A stretch of 64,000 bases of DNA from Gambelia wislizenii (taxonomy: Eukaryota > Chordata > Lepidosauria > Squamata > Crotaphytidae), in the NCBI GenBank assembly GCA_030847615.1, contig JAUMIR010000004.1, positions 79,515,001-79,579,000 on the forward strand, in the 5' to 3' direction. Shown one piece after another: positions 11,950 through 22,572 of this stretch. The translations under genes were made by a program, and so were the position numbers. The notes beneath the pieces are model-generated. The model saw nothing but the letters and a program-made list of their open reading frames with translations. It ran no database searches and was not told where the DNA came from. Each line of letters begins with the position of its first letter. Position 1 is the stretch's first letter.

Positions 11950-13439
11950 CAACATTTCTTCACATAACCATCTGTTCAGGGAAAGGACCAACTTGGTGGA
12001 GCTGCTCTTCCATGAGAGCTGATGGAATAACTCTACTTCCCTACTCCCTCTTCCATAGCTCAGTGAAATGGCTGCTGCCTGGTGACTGTTGAAGGAAGAG
12101 CCTGATACACTTGCCTTTCAGTGGGGCTGATGGATGACCCTCTGTCCCATCATCTTCTGCTGCATCACCCACCTCAGGAACTGCCATAACTAGGACCAAG
12201 AGATTGAGCGGCATGGAATCAAACTCAATTAAATTTACCTTGGGGTGACTTGGCTGGGTTGACTCTTGCTCAGAGTTGGAATGGATCACCATACAGACAT
12301 AATTTCCCCTCAGGTCAGATAAGCAGTGATTCTGACTAAACATTTTCATCCCTTCCAGCTCAATGATTCTGTTGACTCTCTCCTGGTGAAATTGTTTGGG
12401 AAATTGAGACATCAACTGGTTAAAGCAATATTGATTGATTAACCATATTGCTTTTAACCTACCAATAATATCTGTGTAAATCTATATATAGGTAAACAAA
12501 AGTTCTGGAACAAAAACAGTACTATTTTTTAAAAAACACAGATGATACACATGTGTGCCAAGGTAAGCATAATCTTATAACTATTCACTTCTGTGAGAGA
12601 TAAAAGAGAGTGCCTCTGGGTTGTTGTTTTTTAAATAATAAAATAGTTCTAAAAACTACATGTCTGTTTTAAAAATCTTCAAATTGGAAGAATCTTTTGC
12701 ATCAAGTTTTTAATGAATTAATTGAATCAATTATTTAAATAAATATTATTGAAGCTCCAACATAATATTCTTCCTTTTCCTCCAAAGCATCTAATGTTTT
12801 CCAAACACTACACAGAGACTAAAAACAAAAAAGTCTCTGACCACAGGCACACAAACAAAATTATGCACCATTAAAAGAAAGAGGGAAACAAACATAGTGG
12901 AGCAGGACAAAAATCTAAATGTTATGTAGCTGCTCTTAAAATGAAAAGATTTAATGGAAACAGTTCAGAGTGATGAAAATCCAAATGGCAGCTACTCTCC
13001 CAGTCAAACTAAAAGAGTGAATTCCCATGGTCCTATCTCACCCTTAGCTGCAGCCACGTGGATTGGATATTGACAGCAGTAGAGGAAGAGCCAAAATGGT
13101 AGCCAGTCCTCAGTTAGCCAATCAAGTGGGCCTCAATGTTCCTTCATATCTCCTTCCATTTGAAGTACTGTACTTTCAACATCCAAAGCTATATTTAAAA
13201 GGTAGGATTCTTGTAGAGTGGGAAAAATTGATCTCAAAATGCTTTCAGATGCATTGGGCACTCATTTCTGTGAATCAAGAAGAGGTTGCTTGGGCTTATT
13301 TTATAACTCAGTTTTTTTGAAATGCAAATATATGTTGCCACCATATCAGATTAAATTAACTGGCATTGGGGGAAAGGTCTTCTTGGTTTTAGCCCTCTCA
13401 GAGGAGCACATAAAGATGCAGCACACTGCCTATTGCTGC
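11950..13439. other. Unique non-coding sequence
   Basis: This contains a 124-codon minus-strand ORF (12041-12415) without any domain I recognise. No repeats are identified. Confidence 0.4.
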
Positions 13440-13950
13440 ATTTCTAAAATCAATAAATTCATCCTTAGCATTAAAACATTAAGTGGACTGGGTCCTTCAT
13501 ATGTGTGGGAAGACCTCCTTCTGCATATTCTTAATTTCCTGTCTGTTGAGATGACTAAAGAGGCCTCGCTCTGTGTATCATCTTTTACTGACATAACATC
13601 CATGAGAGTGTGAAAAGTAGAGCCTTTGTTGTCAGGCTACCTGCTTTATGGAACTTGCTCCAGAGGGATTTACCTGGCTACTTCTCCATATTGCCAGTTT
13701 TCAGAGGCAACTAAAGAATGACCTTCTTTTACTCTCATCCTTCCCTGGCATGTTATAGGGATAGTCTTAAATTCAGAATTTTACATCTTCTTTTAGTGAG
13801 TTTGTGGTTATGTTGTGCTTTATTGTAGAGCATATTGAATTGGCTGTTTTATGACATGAAATACATTTTAACTTTATCTGTATTTATATTTTATACTACT
13901 TTAGCTACTTTCAGTAGAAAATAGTTACTATAAATGCAATAAATGAAAGG
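13440..13950 (+). pseudogene. Old L2/CR1-like LINE 3' relic
   Basis: Broken reading frames give the end of a LINE RT protein. The text KTLSGLGPSYVWEDLL (near 13470) matches the 'KALNGLGPTYL' segment of the intact L2-like ORF at 18055-19704. Further on, a shifted frame gives LPALWNLLQRDLPG, the typical 'xLWNxLP' tail. An AT-rich 3' tail ends with GCAATAAATGAAAGG. Several stops and frameshifts show that it is ancient. Confidence 0.55.
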
Positions 13951-14081
13951 TGTATACATCTCCAAGTATAAATTAATGGGGAAATGAACTGCTTTTGTGA
14001 CTGATTGGTTCCCCATGGAGTGTGGGAAATTTTCAGACATAATATTGCAAAGCTTATTTTTTGAAGGAGTGGGTAAGAATG

Positions 14082-14121
<40 letters not shown>

Positions 14122-14621
14122 CAAAATTCATAGATTACAAATGGAAACAGACTGAGATTTTTAACAAATTGAATGTGAGAGACTGCAATACAAACAAATT
14201 TGCCCATCCCGGAAGCAGTGTAGAGCACTTAGCTTTGAAAGTTTCGCTTTGAAGCCTTGTGTATTCAAACAAGTTTGTGGTGCTGAATTGAGGTTGCCAT
14301 CTTGGCTTTTTGACTAATCTTTAATAGCTACATGGCAGGCACATACATTTTTGTGGCCTTCTTCATGCTGAGAATAGCTACACCCATTACATTTTTGGCC
14401 AGTGCAAATGGATGAGAATTTCTCCTAGTTCATATTTGGGGTGGCTTCACAAATCTCTTCATAAATGGGATGGAAAGCACCTGACAGTTTAAAAAATGAA
14501 CATGAGAAAAAGTTAAAAATACAAACACATACAATTCAATTGTTTAAAATCTAGTGTTAAACAGCAGATTAAGTAAATTGCATAAACATACAAACACTAG
14601 AGACCCTTTTGTGTCACACAA
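13951..14621. repeat. (AT)n microsatellite at 14083-14121 within unique sequence
   Basis: About 16 TA units, then a short CA run. The flanking sequence is unrecognised. Confidence 0.7.
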
Positions 14622-14828
14622 TTATAGTACTATCATTCTACATTAACTGCCATGGTTGCATCATATGGAATCCGATGGTTTGCAGTTTGGTTAGACACTA
14701 AAACTCTCTCTGAAAGAGAATTCTAAATACTCTTCCCTTGACTGCAAATCCTAGGATTCCACAGGATGTTGCTATGGCAGTTAAAATGGAATCATGGTGT
14801 TACACCTGTATAGTGTGAAAGGCTCCAG
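14622..14828. mobile_element. Palindromic hAT-like MITE
   Basis: The left half has AACTGCCATGGTTGCATC and GGAATCCGATGG. The right half has CCTAGGATTCCACAGG and TGTTGCTATGGCAGTTAAA. Together they form two imperfect arms. It is the same family as 6735-6990 and 22346-22572. Confidence 0.6.
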
Positions 14829-16090
14829 AGCTTTCTCACAATATTCTCTTTACCCCATCCCCCCCCCCCCGTGGCTCTTGCTATCAATTATGTTTTCAGA
14901 GTCCCAACTAATGGAGATGAAATCACTAAGGCAGTGAGAAAGGCAGAACTCCTGACCAAATTATTCTTCTTCTCACCCATGATAACACTTGTAGAGATGG
15001 AGGATTTCACCTTCTAGATGGGGAGGTGGGTTCATGCATGCAGTATCCTCTACCAGATTGCTCTGCTGTCTTCTCCAGGTTGAGTTGCTCAGGTTGTGAT
15101 GGGGAGTTATGTTTGTGTTCCTGTGTTTGTCATTAATTTATCAAAGTGACACAGGGCTCTGCTAATGAAGTGCTGAAGATGAATTGCCTCTTGGTCAGAT
15201 TACAGGCTGCTGATGCTGCAGTTAATTATCCTAGGAAACTTGAACTCGATGAATACTTCATAATGCAAAAGGCAACAGTAAATTATTCATTATTCATTTA
15301 TCAGGGGCAATAGTAATTAAAAAATGCCAGCAATGGGTCCATTGATGATGCAATTTTCTTCCATAGTCAGAGCAGGGACATCTTGCTGTTCTCAACACGC
15401 TAGAGGGTTTTCTAGATGAGAAGATATAATGCTGATTGCTGCGCATTAACACAAAATCACAGCAGTATTCTTTGTCAAAATCGCTGGTATGCGAAGCTAT
15501 CAGTGTTTGAAGTTCACACGCAGCCATGCCTTTGAATCAACATGGTGGCTGAGAGTGATTTACTCACGTTACTATTCTCAACAAGTTGTCATCACCACGC
15601 GATATTTTTTTAATTGCAAATCAAAAGTATGCAAGTATGACCTTCTGTTTAAAAAGCTGTTTGGTTGCCTCAGTGCAGCAAAAAAAAAAGAAAGAAAGAA
15701 AGAAAGGAAAAAAAAAAGTGCACAATTGGGAATGTGAAACTCCAAAATGGAACTTCCAGCCATTTCATTGCTGGCAAGCCCAACCCATGGACACATTTGA
15801 CCAATCAGCTTTCCACTTCCACCCTCACAGAGGATATGCTGTGATGCAAATCAGTTGTCCAAACGAGCGGTAATGCACATTTCCATGCATTATTTTTAAA
15901 AACCTTGGGAAGAGCTGCAAAGGTTTTTCCACCTGCAGTTTTTGGAGTTTTGAAGGCCCCTCCTTCTAAATAGCATGAATCACTATGGGATTGCATTGAG
16001 ACAAAAAATATTCTCTGTGATACCTATTAGGATTATTTTCACCATCTAGACAACCCTAGGATTGACTTATTTTTTTACTGCGTGGCCTCT
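14829..16090. other. Unique sequence with a short (GAAA)n tract near 15680-15718
   Basis: No gene or repeat is recognised apart from the purine tract. Confidence 0.5.
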
Positions 16091-16094
16091 TCTC

Positions 16095-16190
16095 ATTTAG
16101 AAACAACACCCAGAATTCCACAGGAGGCAGCCATAGCATTTAAACTGGAATAATAGCACTATAACAGTGTAGTGTGATAACGTCTTCAGA
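16095..16190. mobile_element. Half of a palindromic hAT-like MITE
   Basis: CCCAGAATTCCACAGGAGGCAG, AGCATTTAAACTGGAATAA and CAGTGTAGTGTGATAA correspond to one arm of the elements at 14622 and 22346. The other arm is missing. Confidence 0.45.
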
Positions 16191-16635
16191 TAACAAATGT
16201 GGAATTCTTCATAGAAAAGGATTTGGGCAAGGGAAGAGATCTCATCATGGTTTATCTTTATAAGAAATAATGTAGGAAGAAACAGAACTATCTCCATACT
16301 TCTAAAAAAGGATACCTAAAAACCAGTTCCAGAACACTTCAACCTTCCTGGACATTTGATTTCAGATATCTAAACAGCATTCTTGAAGGGGGGAAATTCC
16401 CCCAAAAAGAGAAATAGCTGTATTAGAATATATCCACAAATTCCATTACAACAGCTGTATTAGAATATATCCAAAAATTCTACAATATTTTAAATACAGA
16501 TAATGGTTTCTTGGTATACTACATATATTAAAACACTAGTTGACATATTAGGGTTCTCATAACTGCTTTATCACAAGTTTATTGGTCCTATGCCTATATC
16601 AATGTACTATAGCAAGACCTTCCTCCACCATTCAT
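16191..16635. other. Unique AT-rich sequence
   Basis: A short direct repeat (ACAGCTGTATTAGAATATATCC, twice at about 16415-16475) is present. No gene is seen. Confidence 0.5.
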
Positions 16636-16639
16636 ATGT

Positions 16640-16930
16640 TTACCTGCTCATCTAGGCTTGTATGTAAAAACGTGTCTCCTACTATTGTCCCTTTTGTTGT
16701 TACTCTTTACCATCGTTGTTGAAACTGAATTTGTTACCCCATCATCATACCCACATGTTTTTCATTTCTATTACCACTCATACTCTGCCCACATCACTTA
16801 TGTCTGTCCCCAGAGGCTTCATCCCATGCATCTGATGAAGTGGACTATAGTCCATGAAAGCTTATCCTAGACATTTCATTTTTCAGTCTGAAAGGTGCTA
16901 CAGAATTCATTTATATCTTAAGTCTGAAAC
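16640..16930 (+). mobile_element. Retroelement 3'-end relic with a hammerhead-like core
   Basis: This is the widespread reptilian repeat text 'GATGAAGTGGACT...AGTCCA...GAAAGCTTA'. CTGATGA (16832-16838) is followed by the perfect palindrome TGGACTATAGTCCA (16841-16854) and then GAAA (16856-16859). That is the order of a hammerhead ribozyme core (CUGAUGA, stem II, GAAA). Penelope-like elements are known to carry hammerheads in their terminal repeats, so a Penelope-like origin is plausible, but no protein evidence remains here. Confidence 0.35.
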
Positions 16931-17041
16931 CAATTAACAGAGCTATGTCCTAGAATACTTCCATATCAGATGAAATCCAGTTCCACATGAGATGAACAAG
17001 TGCCAGGCATTACAACTTTGAGTCCATGTTCAGGTAGCTTA

Positions 17042-17688
17042 AGAACATAGAATCATAGAATTGCAGAGTTGGAAGAGACCACAAGGGCCATCCAGTCCAA
17101 CCCCCTGCCATGCAGGAAATCACAATCAAAGCATCCCCCGACAGATGGCCATCCAGCCTCTGTTTAAAGACCTCCAAGGAAGGAGACCCCACCACGCTCC
17201 GAGGGAGTGTGTTCCACTGCCGAACAGCTCTTACTGTCAAAAAGTTCCTCCTCATGTTGAGGTGGAATCTCTGTTCCTGGAGCTTGCACCCATTGCTCCG
17301 TGTTCCAGTCTCTGGAGCAGCAGAAAACAAGCCTGCTCCATCCTCAACGTGACACCCCTTCAAATACTTAAACAGGGCTATCAAATCGCCTCTTAATCGT
17401 CTTTTTTCCAGGCTAAACATACCCAGCTCCCTAAGACTCTCCTCATAAGGCATCGTTTCGAGACCTTTCACCATTTTAGTCGCCTTTCTTTGCACACGCT
17501 CCAATTTGTCAATATCCTTTTTGAATTGTGGTGCCCAGAACTGGACACAGTATTCTAGGTGAGGTCTGACCAAGGCAGAATAGAGTGGCACTATTACTTC
17601 CCTTGATCTAGACACTATACTTCTATTGATACAGCCCAAAATTGCATTGGCCTTTTTAGCTGCCGCATCACACTGTTGACTCATGTTC

Positions 17689-17690
<2 letters not shown>
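17042..17690 (-). pseudogene. CR1 LINE, 3' part (reverse transcriptase C-terminus and 3' end)
   Basis: The minus-strand ORF 17010-17756 contains the CR1 thumb and C-terminal region: [47 protein letters not shown] and [14 protein letters not shown]. The 3' end at 17042-17060 has the ATTCTATGATTCTATG repeat characteristic of CR1. It continues upstream at 19838-20262; the two parts were separated by the L2-like insertion at 17691-19829. The ORF is open across this half, so the copy is moderately young. Confidence 0.85.
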
Positions 17691-17724
<34 letters not shown>

Positions 17725-19829
17725 TTATTTATACCCCGCCCCTCTGCTAAAAACAATCGGGGCGGCTTCCAACAATTAAAACATTATAATAATGACTAAA
17801 AACACCACCCACCCCCACCCTCCCACATAAAAAGACATTAAACACAATAAGATTAAAACCTTCTAGCTGAAAAAACACATTAAAAACAAATATATACATA
17901 ATTTTTAAAAAGCCAGGAGTCTGAGTTCCTGAGGCCAGGATCTAATCAGGAAAGGCCTGCCGAAAGAGATCCGTCTTTAGTGCTTTTTTAAAGCTACTCA
18001 AGCTCATCAGCTGACGGATCTCATTTGGCAGGCCATTCCACAATTTGGGGGTGATTACTGAAAAGGCCCTCTGGGAGGTTGCAGACAGCCTAGATTTTGT
18101 GGCTGAAGCAGATTCCTCCCAGAGGACCGGAGTATGCGGGGAGGATTGTATGGGAGGAGGCGGATCCGGAGATAAGTTGGACCCAAGCCATTTAGGGCTT
18201 TAAAGGTAATAACCAACACCTTATACTGGGCCCGGAAACTGTTAGGCAGCCAGTGGAGAGATTTTAGTATTGGAGTTATATGATCTCTCCGAGATGTTCC
18301 TGAGACCACTCTGGCTGCCATATTTTGTACCAACTGAAGTTTCTGGACCAAGCACGAGGGTAGCCCCATGTAGAGCGCATTGCAGAAATCTAGACGAGAG
18401 GTTACCAGCGCGTGCACCACAGTCTCAAGGTCCCTTACTTCCAGGAAAGGGCACAGCTGGCGTATCAGCCGAAGCTGATAACAAGCACTCCTGACCGTCG
18501 CATTCACTTGACTCGTCATCTGAAGCGATGAATCAAGGAGCACCCCCAGACTGTGAACACAGTCCTTAACGGAGAGCGTGACCCCGTCCAGGACTGGAGG
18601 TTGCAACTCAACTCCTGGTTTCGGGGCCGCTACGTTGAGCACCTCCATTTTGTCTGGATTTAACCTCAATCTGTTTTTCCTCATCCAGCCCATTACAGCT
18701 TTAAGACAGTCATTAAGAGGAGAGATGCAATTGGGATTCGAGGCCAATGATTGGGACAAGGAGAAATAGATCTGGGTGTCATCAGCGTACTGATAACACC
18801 CAGCCCCATAACCCCGAATAATCTCACCCAGCGGCTTCATATAGATGTTAAACAGCATCGGGGACAGGATGGCGCCCTGTGGAACACCACAACTAAGCTC
18901 CTTTCTGCTGGAGCAGCTGTCCCCAAGCCGCACCCTCTGGGACCTGCCTGAGAGGAAGGACCGGAACCACTGGAGCGCAGTGCCTCCGATTCCTAACCCT
19001 CTCAGGCGATCCAGGAGAATGCCATGATCTATCGTATCGAAAGCCGCTGAGAGGTCCAGAAGCACCAACAGGGACACATTACCCCTGTCGATGCTTAGAT
19101 GCAGATCATCGGTCAAGGCAACCATGGCAGTCTCAACTCCAAATCCCGTCCTGAAGCCAGTTTGAAATGGGTCTAGATAATCGGTTTCATCCAAGACCAC
19201 TTGGAGTTGAAGAGCAACTGCCCTCTCGATCACTTTGCTCAAGAATGGTAACATAGAAACCGGCCTATAGTTATTCATGTCCAGGGGGTCTAGGGAAGGT
19301 TTTTTCAGGAGCGGCCTAACCGCCGCTTCCTTTAAACAAGATGGAACACACCCTTCCCTGAGGGATGCATTGATGATGTCCCTAAGGAACACCATCAAGG
19401 GAGTCCCCCCCTGGATGGCCAGCCATGAAGGGCAAGGATCAAGAGGGCAGGTCGTCTTCCTCACTCTACCAAGTAGCTTGTACACGTCCTCGGTACTCAC
19501 AGATTGAAATTGATTCAGTAAACTTACATCAACGGAGTTGCTGGACACCTCGTCAATTGTTTCTGTCAAAATGCTGGCATCTAAGTCGGCTCTTATCCGA
19601 GAGATTTTATCTGCAAAGTAGTTGTTAAATGCATCACAGCAGGCCGTTGTTGGGTTAAGCAATGGGTTCTGCTCAGGTATAACCTGCGTCATCTCCCTTA
19701 CCACCCTAAACAGCTCTGCTGGACGGGACTCTGCAGACGCAATACGTGCAGAGGAGAAGGATCTCTGCGCTGCACGTATTGCCTCTCGATAGGACCGAAG
19801 AAAATTCCTATGTCGAGTCCTGTCAGATA
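17691..19829 (-). mobile_element. L2-like LINE, 5'-truncated, inserted in CR1
   Basis: Perfect 8-bp direct repeats ATGTTCAA flank it at 17683-17690 and 19830-19837. The 3' end is a (TTA)n microsatellite (17691-17724 on the plus strand as TAA units), preceded by a stretch with CGGGGCGGCTTCC that resembles L2/SINE 3' tails. It carries the long RT ORF described separately. The endonuclease half is absent: the copy starts inside the ORF. Confidence 0.9.
18055..19704 (-). CDS. L2-like LINE reverse transcriptase ORF (partial, nearly intact)
   Basis: This encodes the reverse transcriptase domain of a non-LTR retrotransposon, which copies element RNA at a nicked target. From the first Met (549 codons): NNYRPVS at 144-150, catalytic LDLSAAFD at 216-223, GVPQGAILSP at 273-282 and the active-site YADDTQIY at 306-313. 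Then come a DFCNALY segment and LHWLP...YKVLVITFKALNGLGPTYL. The frame is also open upstream to the truncation point at 19829, so the Met is not a true start. The expected 'LWNGLPNEIRQL' tail lies just downstream (about 17950-18050) in another frame, so one frameshift near 18060-18130 disrupts the C-terminus. L2 assignment rests on these motifs; the CR1/Rex1 groups are alternatives. Confidence 0.85.
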   Translation of the reverse strand: MVREMTQVIPEQNPLLNPTTACCDAFNNYFADKISRIRADLDASILTETIDEVSSNSVDVSLLNQFQSVSTEDVYKLLGRVRKTTCPLDPCPSWLAIQGGTPLMVFLRDIINASLREGCVPSCLKEAAVRPLLKKPSLDPLDMNNYRPVSMLPFLSKVIERAVALQLQVVLDETDYLDPFQTGFRTGFGVETAMVALTDDLHLSIDRGNVSLLVLLDLSAAFDTIDHGILLDRLRGLGIGGTALQWFRSFLSGRSQRVRLGDSCSSRKELSCGVPQGAILSPMLFNIYMKPLGEIIRGYGAGCYQYADDTQIYFSLSQSLASNPNCISPLNDCLKAVMGWMRKNRLRLNPDKMEVLNVAAPKPGVELQPPVLDGVTLSVKDCVHSLGVLLDSSLQMTSQVNATVRSACYQLRLIRQLCPFLEVRDLETVVHALVTSRLDFCNALYMGLPSCLVQKLQLVQNMAARVVSGTSRRDHITPILKSLHWLPNSFRAQYKVLVITFKALNGLGPTYLRIRLLPYNPPRILRSSGRNLLQPQNLGCLQPPRGPFQ

Positions 19830-19837
19830 ATGTTCAA

Positions 19838-20262
19838 CTTGTGGTCTACTAGGACTCCTAGATCCCTTTCACATGTAGTCTCATTCAGCCAGGTCTCCCC
19901 CATCCTATATTGATGCATTTCATTTTTTTTTTTTTGCCCTTAGTGCAGTACCTTACACTTCTCCGTATTGAATTTCATTTTGTTAGCTTTGGCCCATCTC
20001 TCCAGTCTATCCAGGTCATTTTGAATTTTGATCCTATCCTCTAGGGTATTAGCTACTCCTCCCAATTTGGTGTCATCTGCAAATTTGATGAATATGCCCC
20101 TAATTCCCTCATCCAAGTCATTGATAAAGATGTTGAATAGCACTGGGCCCAGGACAGAACCCTGTGGCACCCCACTGGTCACATCTTTCCAAGATGAAAA
20201 GGAGCCACTGCTGAGCAGCCTTTGGGTTCAGCTGGCCAACCAATTACAAATCCATTTACAGT
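19838..20262 (-). pseudogene. CR1 LINE, middle part of the reverse transcriptase
   Basis: The minus-strand ORF 19940-20182 reads GVPQGSVLGPVLFNIFINDL and then the active-site motif FADDTKLGG, with EDRIKIQNDLDRLERWAKAN. A poly(T) run at 19922-19935 interrupts the frame. The protein continues in the 3' half at 17042-17690. There is 5' truncation at about 20262. Confidence 0.85.
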
Positions 20263-20395
20263 AGGACCTCCTTATCCACAGGCGATTGGTTCAAGGGGGG
20301 GGCACAGATAATGAAATCTATGGATAATAGCAAATGTCCCCATCACCATTGCCACCACTGGGAGCCATCCCAAGGAATGAAGGGAAAAGGGAGGT
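20263..20395. mobile_element. Partial Tigger-like MITE
   Basis: GTAGGACCTCCTTATCCACAGG and the following ATAATGAAATCTATGGATAA block resemble the left parts of the copies at 35668 and 56985. It is truncated on the right by the Penelope-like element. Confidence 0.5.
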
Positions 20396-20399
20396 GAGA

Positions 20400-21899
20400 A
20401 TTCAAAGGCTTTCACGGCCGACATCCATATATTTTCCTTGGTTTTTTTCTGGGCTCTGAAGCCATGTTCTGGAATAGTTTCTTTCTGACATTTCGCCTGC
20501 ATCTGTGACTGGCATCTTCAGAGAATGGTTGGGTAGGTGTGTGTGTGGAGTTTATATGCTATGAACCCCTGTTGGGGAGAATATGTAAATTTGTGTAATT
20601 GAATGGTTAGTTTCTGGGTATAGAAATGCAAGGCTGATTAGTGTCTGTTTGGCTAATGGTTGGTTGATGGGCCATTATCCGCTGGGAATCCCCCTGTCCC
20701 TGGATGGAATTCTTTTGTAAGTGTTGAGTTTTGATTCTATTGTATTTCAAAACTGGGAGCCAGAGTTTGTTTACTTTTAAGGTTTCTTCTTTCCTGTTGA
20801 AGTTGTCCATGTGTTTGTGGGTTTCAATAGCTTCTCGGTGCATTCTGACATGATAGTTGTTGGCCTGGTTTAGAATTTTTGTGTTTTCAAATAGCATTTT
20901 GTGTCCAGGTTGGTTTATAACATGTTCTGCTACTGCTGATTTTTCTGGCTGGTCCTGTCTGCAGTGTCTCTCATGTTCCTTGATTCGTGTTTGCACACTG
21001 CATTTAGTGGTCCCTATGTAAACTTGTCCATAGCTGCATGGTATGCGGTAAACTCCTGCAGCTGTGAGAGGGTGTCTTTTGTCCTTCGCTGAGCATAGCC
21101 TTTCTTGGATTTTTTTGGTTGGTCTGTAGATTGTTTGGAGGTTGTTTTTCCTCATCAGTTTCCCTATTCTGTCTGTGACTCCTTTGATGTATGGTAAACA
21201 TACCTTCCCTTTGGGTGGCTGTTTTTCTTCTTCATTCCTGTGGTCTTTTCTGGGTCTGGCTGCTCTTGGGATGTCTGTTCTGGAGTAACCATTAGCCTGT
21301 AGGGCCCAGTTTAGGTGCCTCAGTTCGTCCTCCAACTAATGGGGTTCACAGATCCTTTTTGCACAGGCTGCCAATGTTTTTATTGTGCTTGTTTTTTTGT
21401 CCTGGGTGATGATTGGCAGTGTTCCTTCCTTTGTCTTTTTCCATTGTGAATTAGATATTTGGGTGGATACTGTTGTGGTGGTTCAGGAATGAGACCAAGT
21501 CTTCTTCTCTCTGGTTCTAAATGGTGAAAGTGTCATCCACATATCGGAACCATGTTGTGGGCTTTTTTTTTTTTTTTTTTTTTTTGGTGCTGTTTCCAGG
21601 GCTTGCTTTTCAAAATGTTCCATGTAAAAGTTTGCTGTCACTGGGCTCAGAGGGCTGCCCATGGCTACCACATCTATCTGTTTGTAGCATTCATTATCCA
21701 TTGGAAGTAGCTTGGGGTGAGGCAGTGTTTGAACAAGGCTGTGATGTCCTCAGGAAATATTTGTTGTATGAGTGCCATGGTGTCCATTATGGGGACTTCG
21801 GTGAACAAGGAGACAACATCAAAACTGATCAGTCTGTCTCCAGGTTTCAGTTTGATGTTGCTGATTTTTTCTATGAAGTGTGCTGAGTCTTTGATTTAG
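20400..21899 (-). mobile_element. Penelope-like retroelement (PLE), 5'-truncated
   Basis: The element runs on the minus strand. Fragments give the RT domain (about 21483-21899) with ISFDVVSLFT (motif A), [10 protein letters not shown] and, in a shifted frame, YVDDTF. The GIY-YIG endonuclease ORF follows. The 3' end (about 20400-20540) has the GCCATGTTCTGGAATAG ... TTTCGCCTGCATCTG text common to reptilian PLEs. A poly(T) run at about 21560-21582 causes a frameshift. A stretch of the ORF between the RT and the KxKH linker is missing at about 21425. Confidence 0.85.
20607..21335 (-). pseudogene. PLE C-terminal ORF with GIY-YIG endonuclease
   Basis: 242 codons are open from an internal Met. Residues 94-96 GVY and 106-108 YIG form the GIY-YIG nuclease signature. 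They are followed by an Arg helix (QTRIKEH, about 115-121) and a conserved Glu in HREAIETH (about 167-173). This nuclease nicks the target for PLE integration. The upstream KGKVCLPYIKGVTDRI linker is typical. It is joined to the RT only through frameshifts, so the copy is not functional. Confidence 0.85.
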
Positions 21900-22130
21900 T
21901 GAGGACAAACCCCACAGCCATTCTTGGATGTTCTAGTCACCCATAAACCAAACCAATGGTTAGGCCACAAGGTATACAGAAAACCCCCACACACGGAGAG
22001 TTACCTACACAAGAACTCCAATCATCACCCAGGACAAAAAAGAAGCACAATAAAAACATTGGTAGACCAGATGTCGCCAACCACAGATAACTGAATCAGC
22101 TGACACAGGGGTGCTACTATATATCCTGCT
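21900..22130 (+). mobile_element. Inverted PLE fragment at the PLE 5' end
   Basis: On the plus strand this encodes pieces of the same PLE protein: FLDVLVTHKP-like text, GHKVYRKP, then HHPGQKK-like text (frame-shifted). About 50 bp (22012-22062, ATCATCACCCAGGAC to AAAAACATTGG) are an inverted copy of 21370-21420. The junction at about 21900 is abrupt. Confidence 0.7.
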
Positions 22131-22345
22131 TAAATATGTTAGCAAAAATGCAATTTGTCAAGGTGTTGGCATTATGAGGTAAGGAGGGTAGGTTTGGGGG
22201 ATGAGAATTCATACCAATGGGACTGAAAAAATAGGGTACAAAAGGTGTGATTCAGAGATGTTGCAAGGATTGAGAGGACATAGAAGTAATGGTTCAGAGA
22301 TATGGTAGGACATGGGTAGAAAAGAATGTGTTTGAAACTCATGGG
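22131..22345. other. Unassigned sequence between PLE and hAT element
   Basis: Nothing is recognised. Confidence 0.4.
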
Positions 22346-22572
22346 ACCCCTTCACACTACACCAATGTAGTGCTATGATTTCATATCCGTTGCCATGGAA
22401 ACAGCCTATGGAATCCTGGGATTTACAATTTAGGGAGGGGAATTTATAATTCTCTGTCAGAAAGTTCTAGTATGTCCCCAAACTGAAAATCCCAGAAGTC
22501 CATAGGAGGCAGTGCTCATGGTTAAAGAGGAAACCATAGCACTATAAATATGTAATGTGAAAGGGCCCAGGG
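22346..22572. mobile_element. Palindromic hAT-like MITE with GGGCCCTTTCACA ends
   Basis: The ends are GACCCCTTCACACTACA and, inverted, GGGCCCTTTCACATTACA. The interior arms contain CCTATGGAATCCTGGGATTT and its inverse. No target duplication is certain. Confidence 0.65.

Noticed and set aside
12041..12415. 124-codon minus-strand ORF as a host exon
   Set aside because: No recognisable domain and no clear splice signals; length is within chance expectation for 64 kb in six frames.
17010..17756. A single 248-codon host gene
   Set aside because: It is the CR1 C-terminus, and its first ~20 residues (poly-Leu) come from the L2-like element's (TAA)n tail, so the ORF crosses an insertion boundary.
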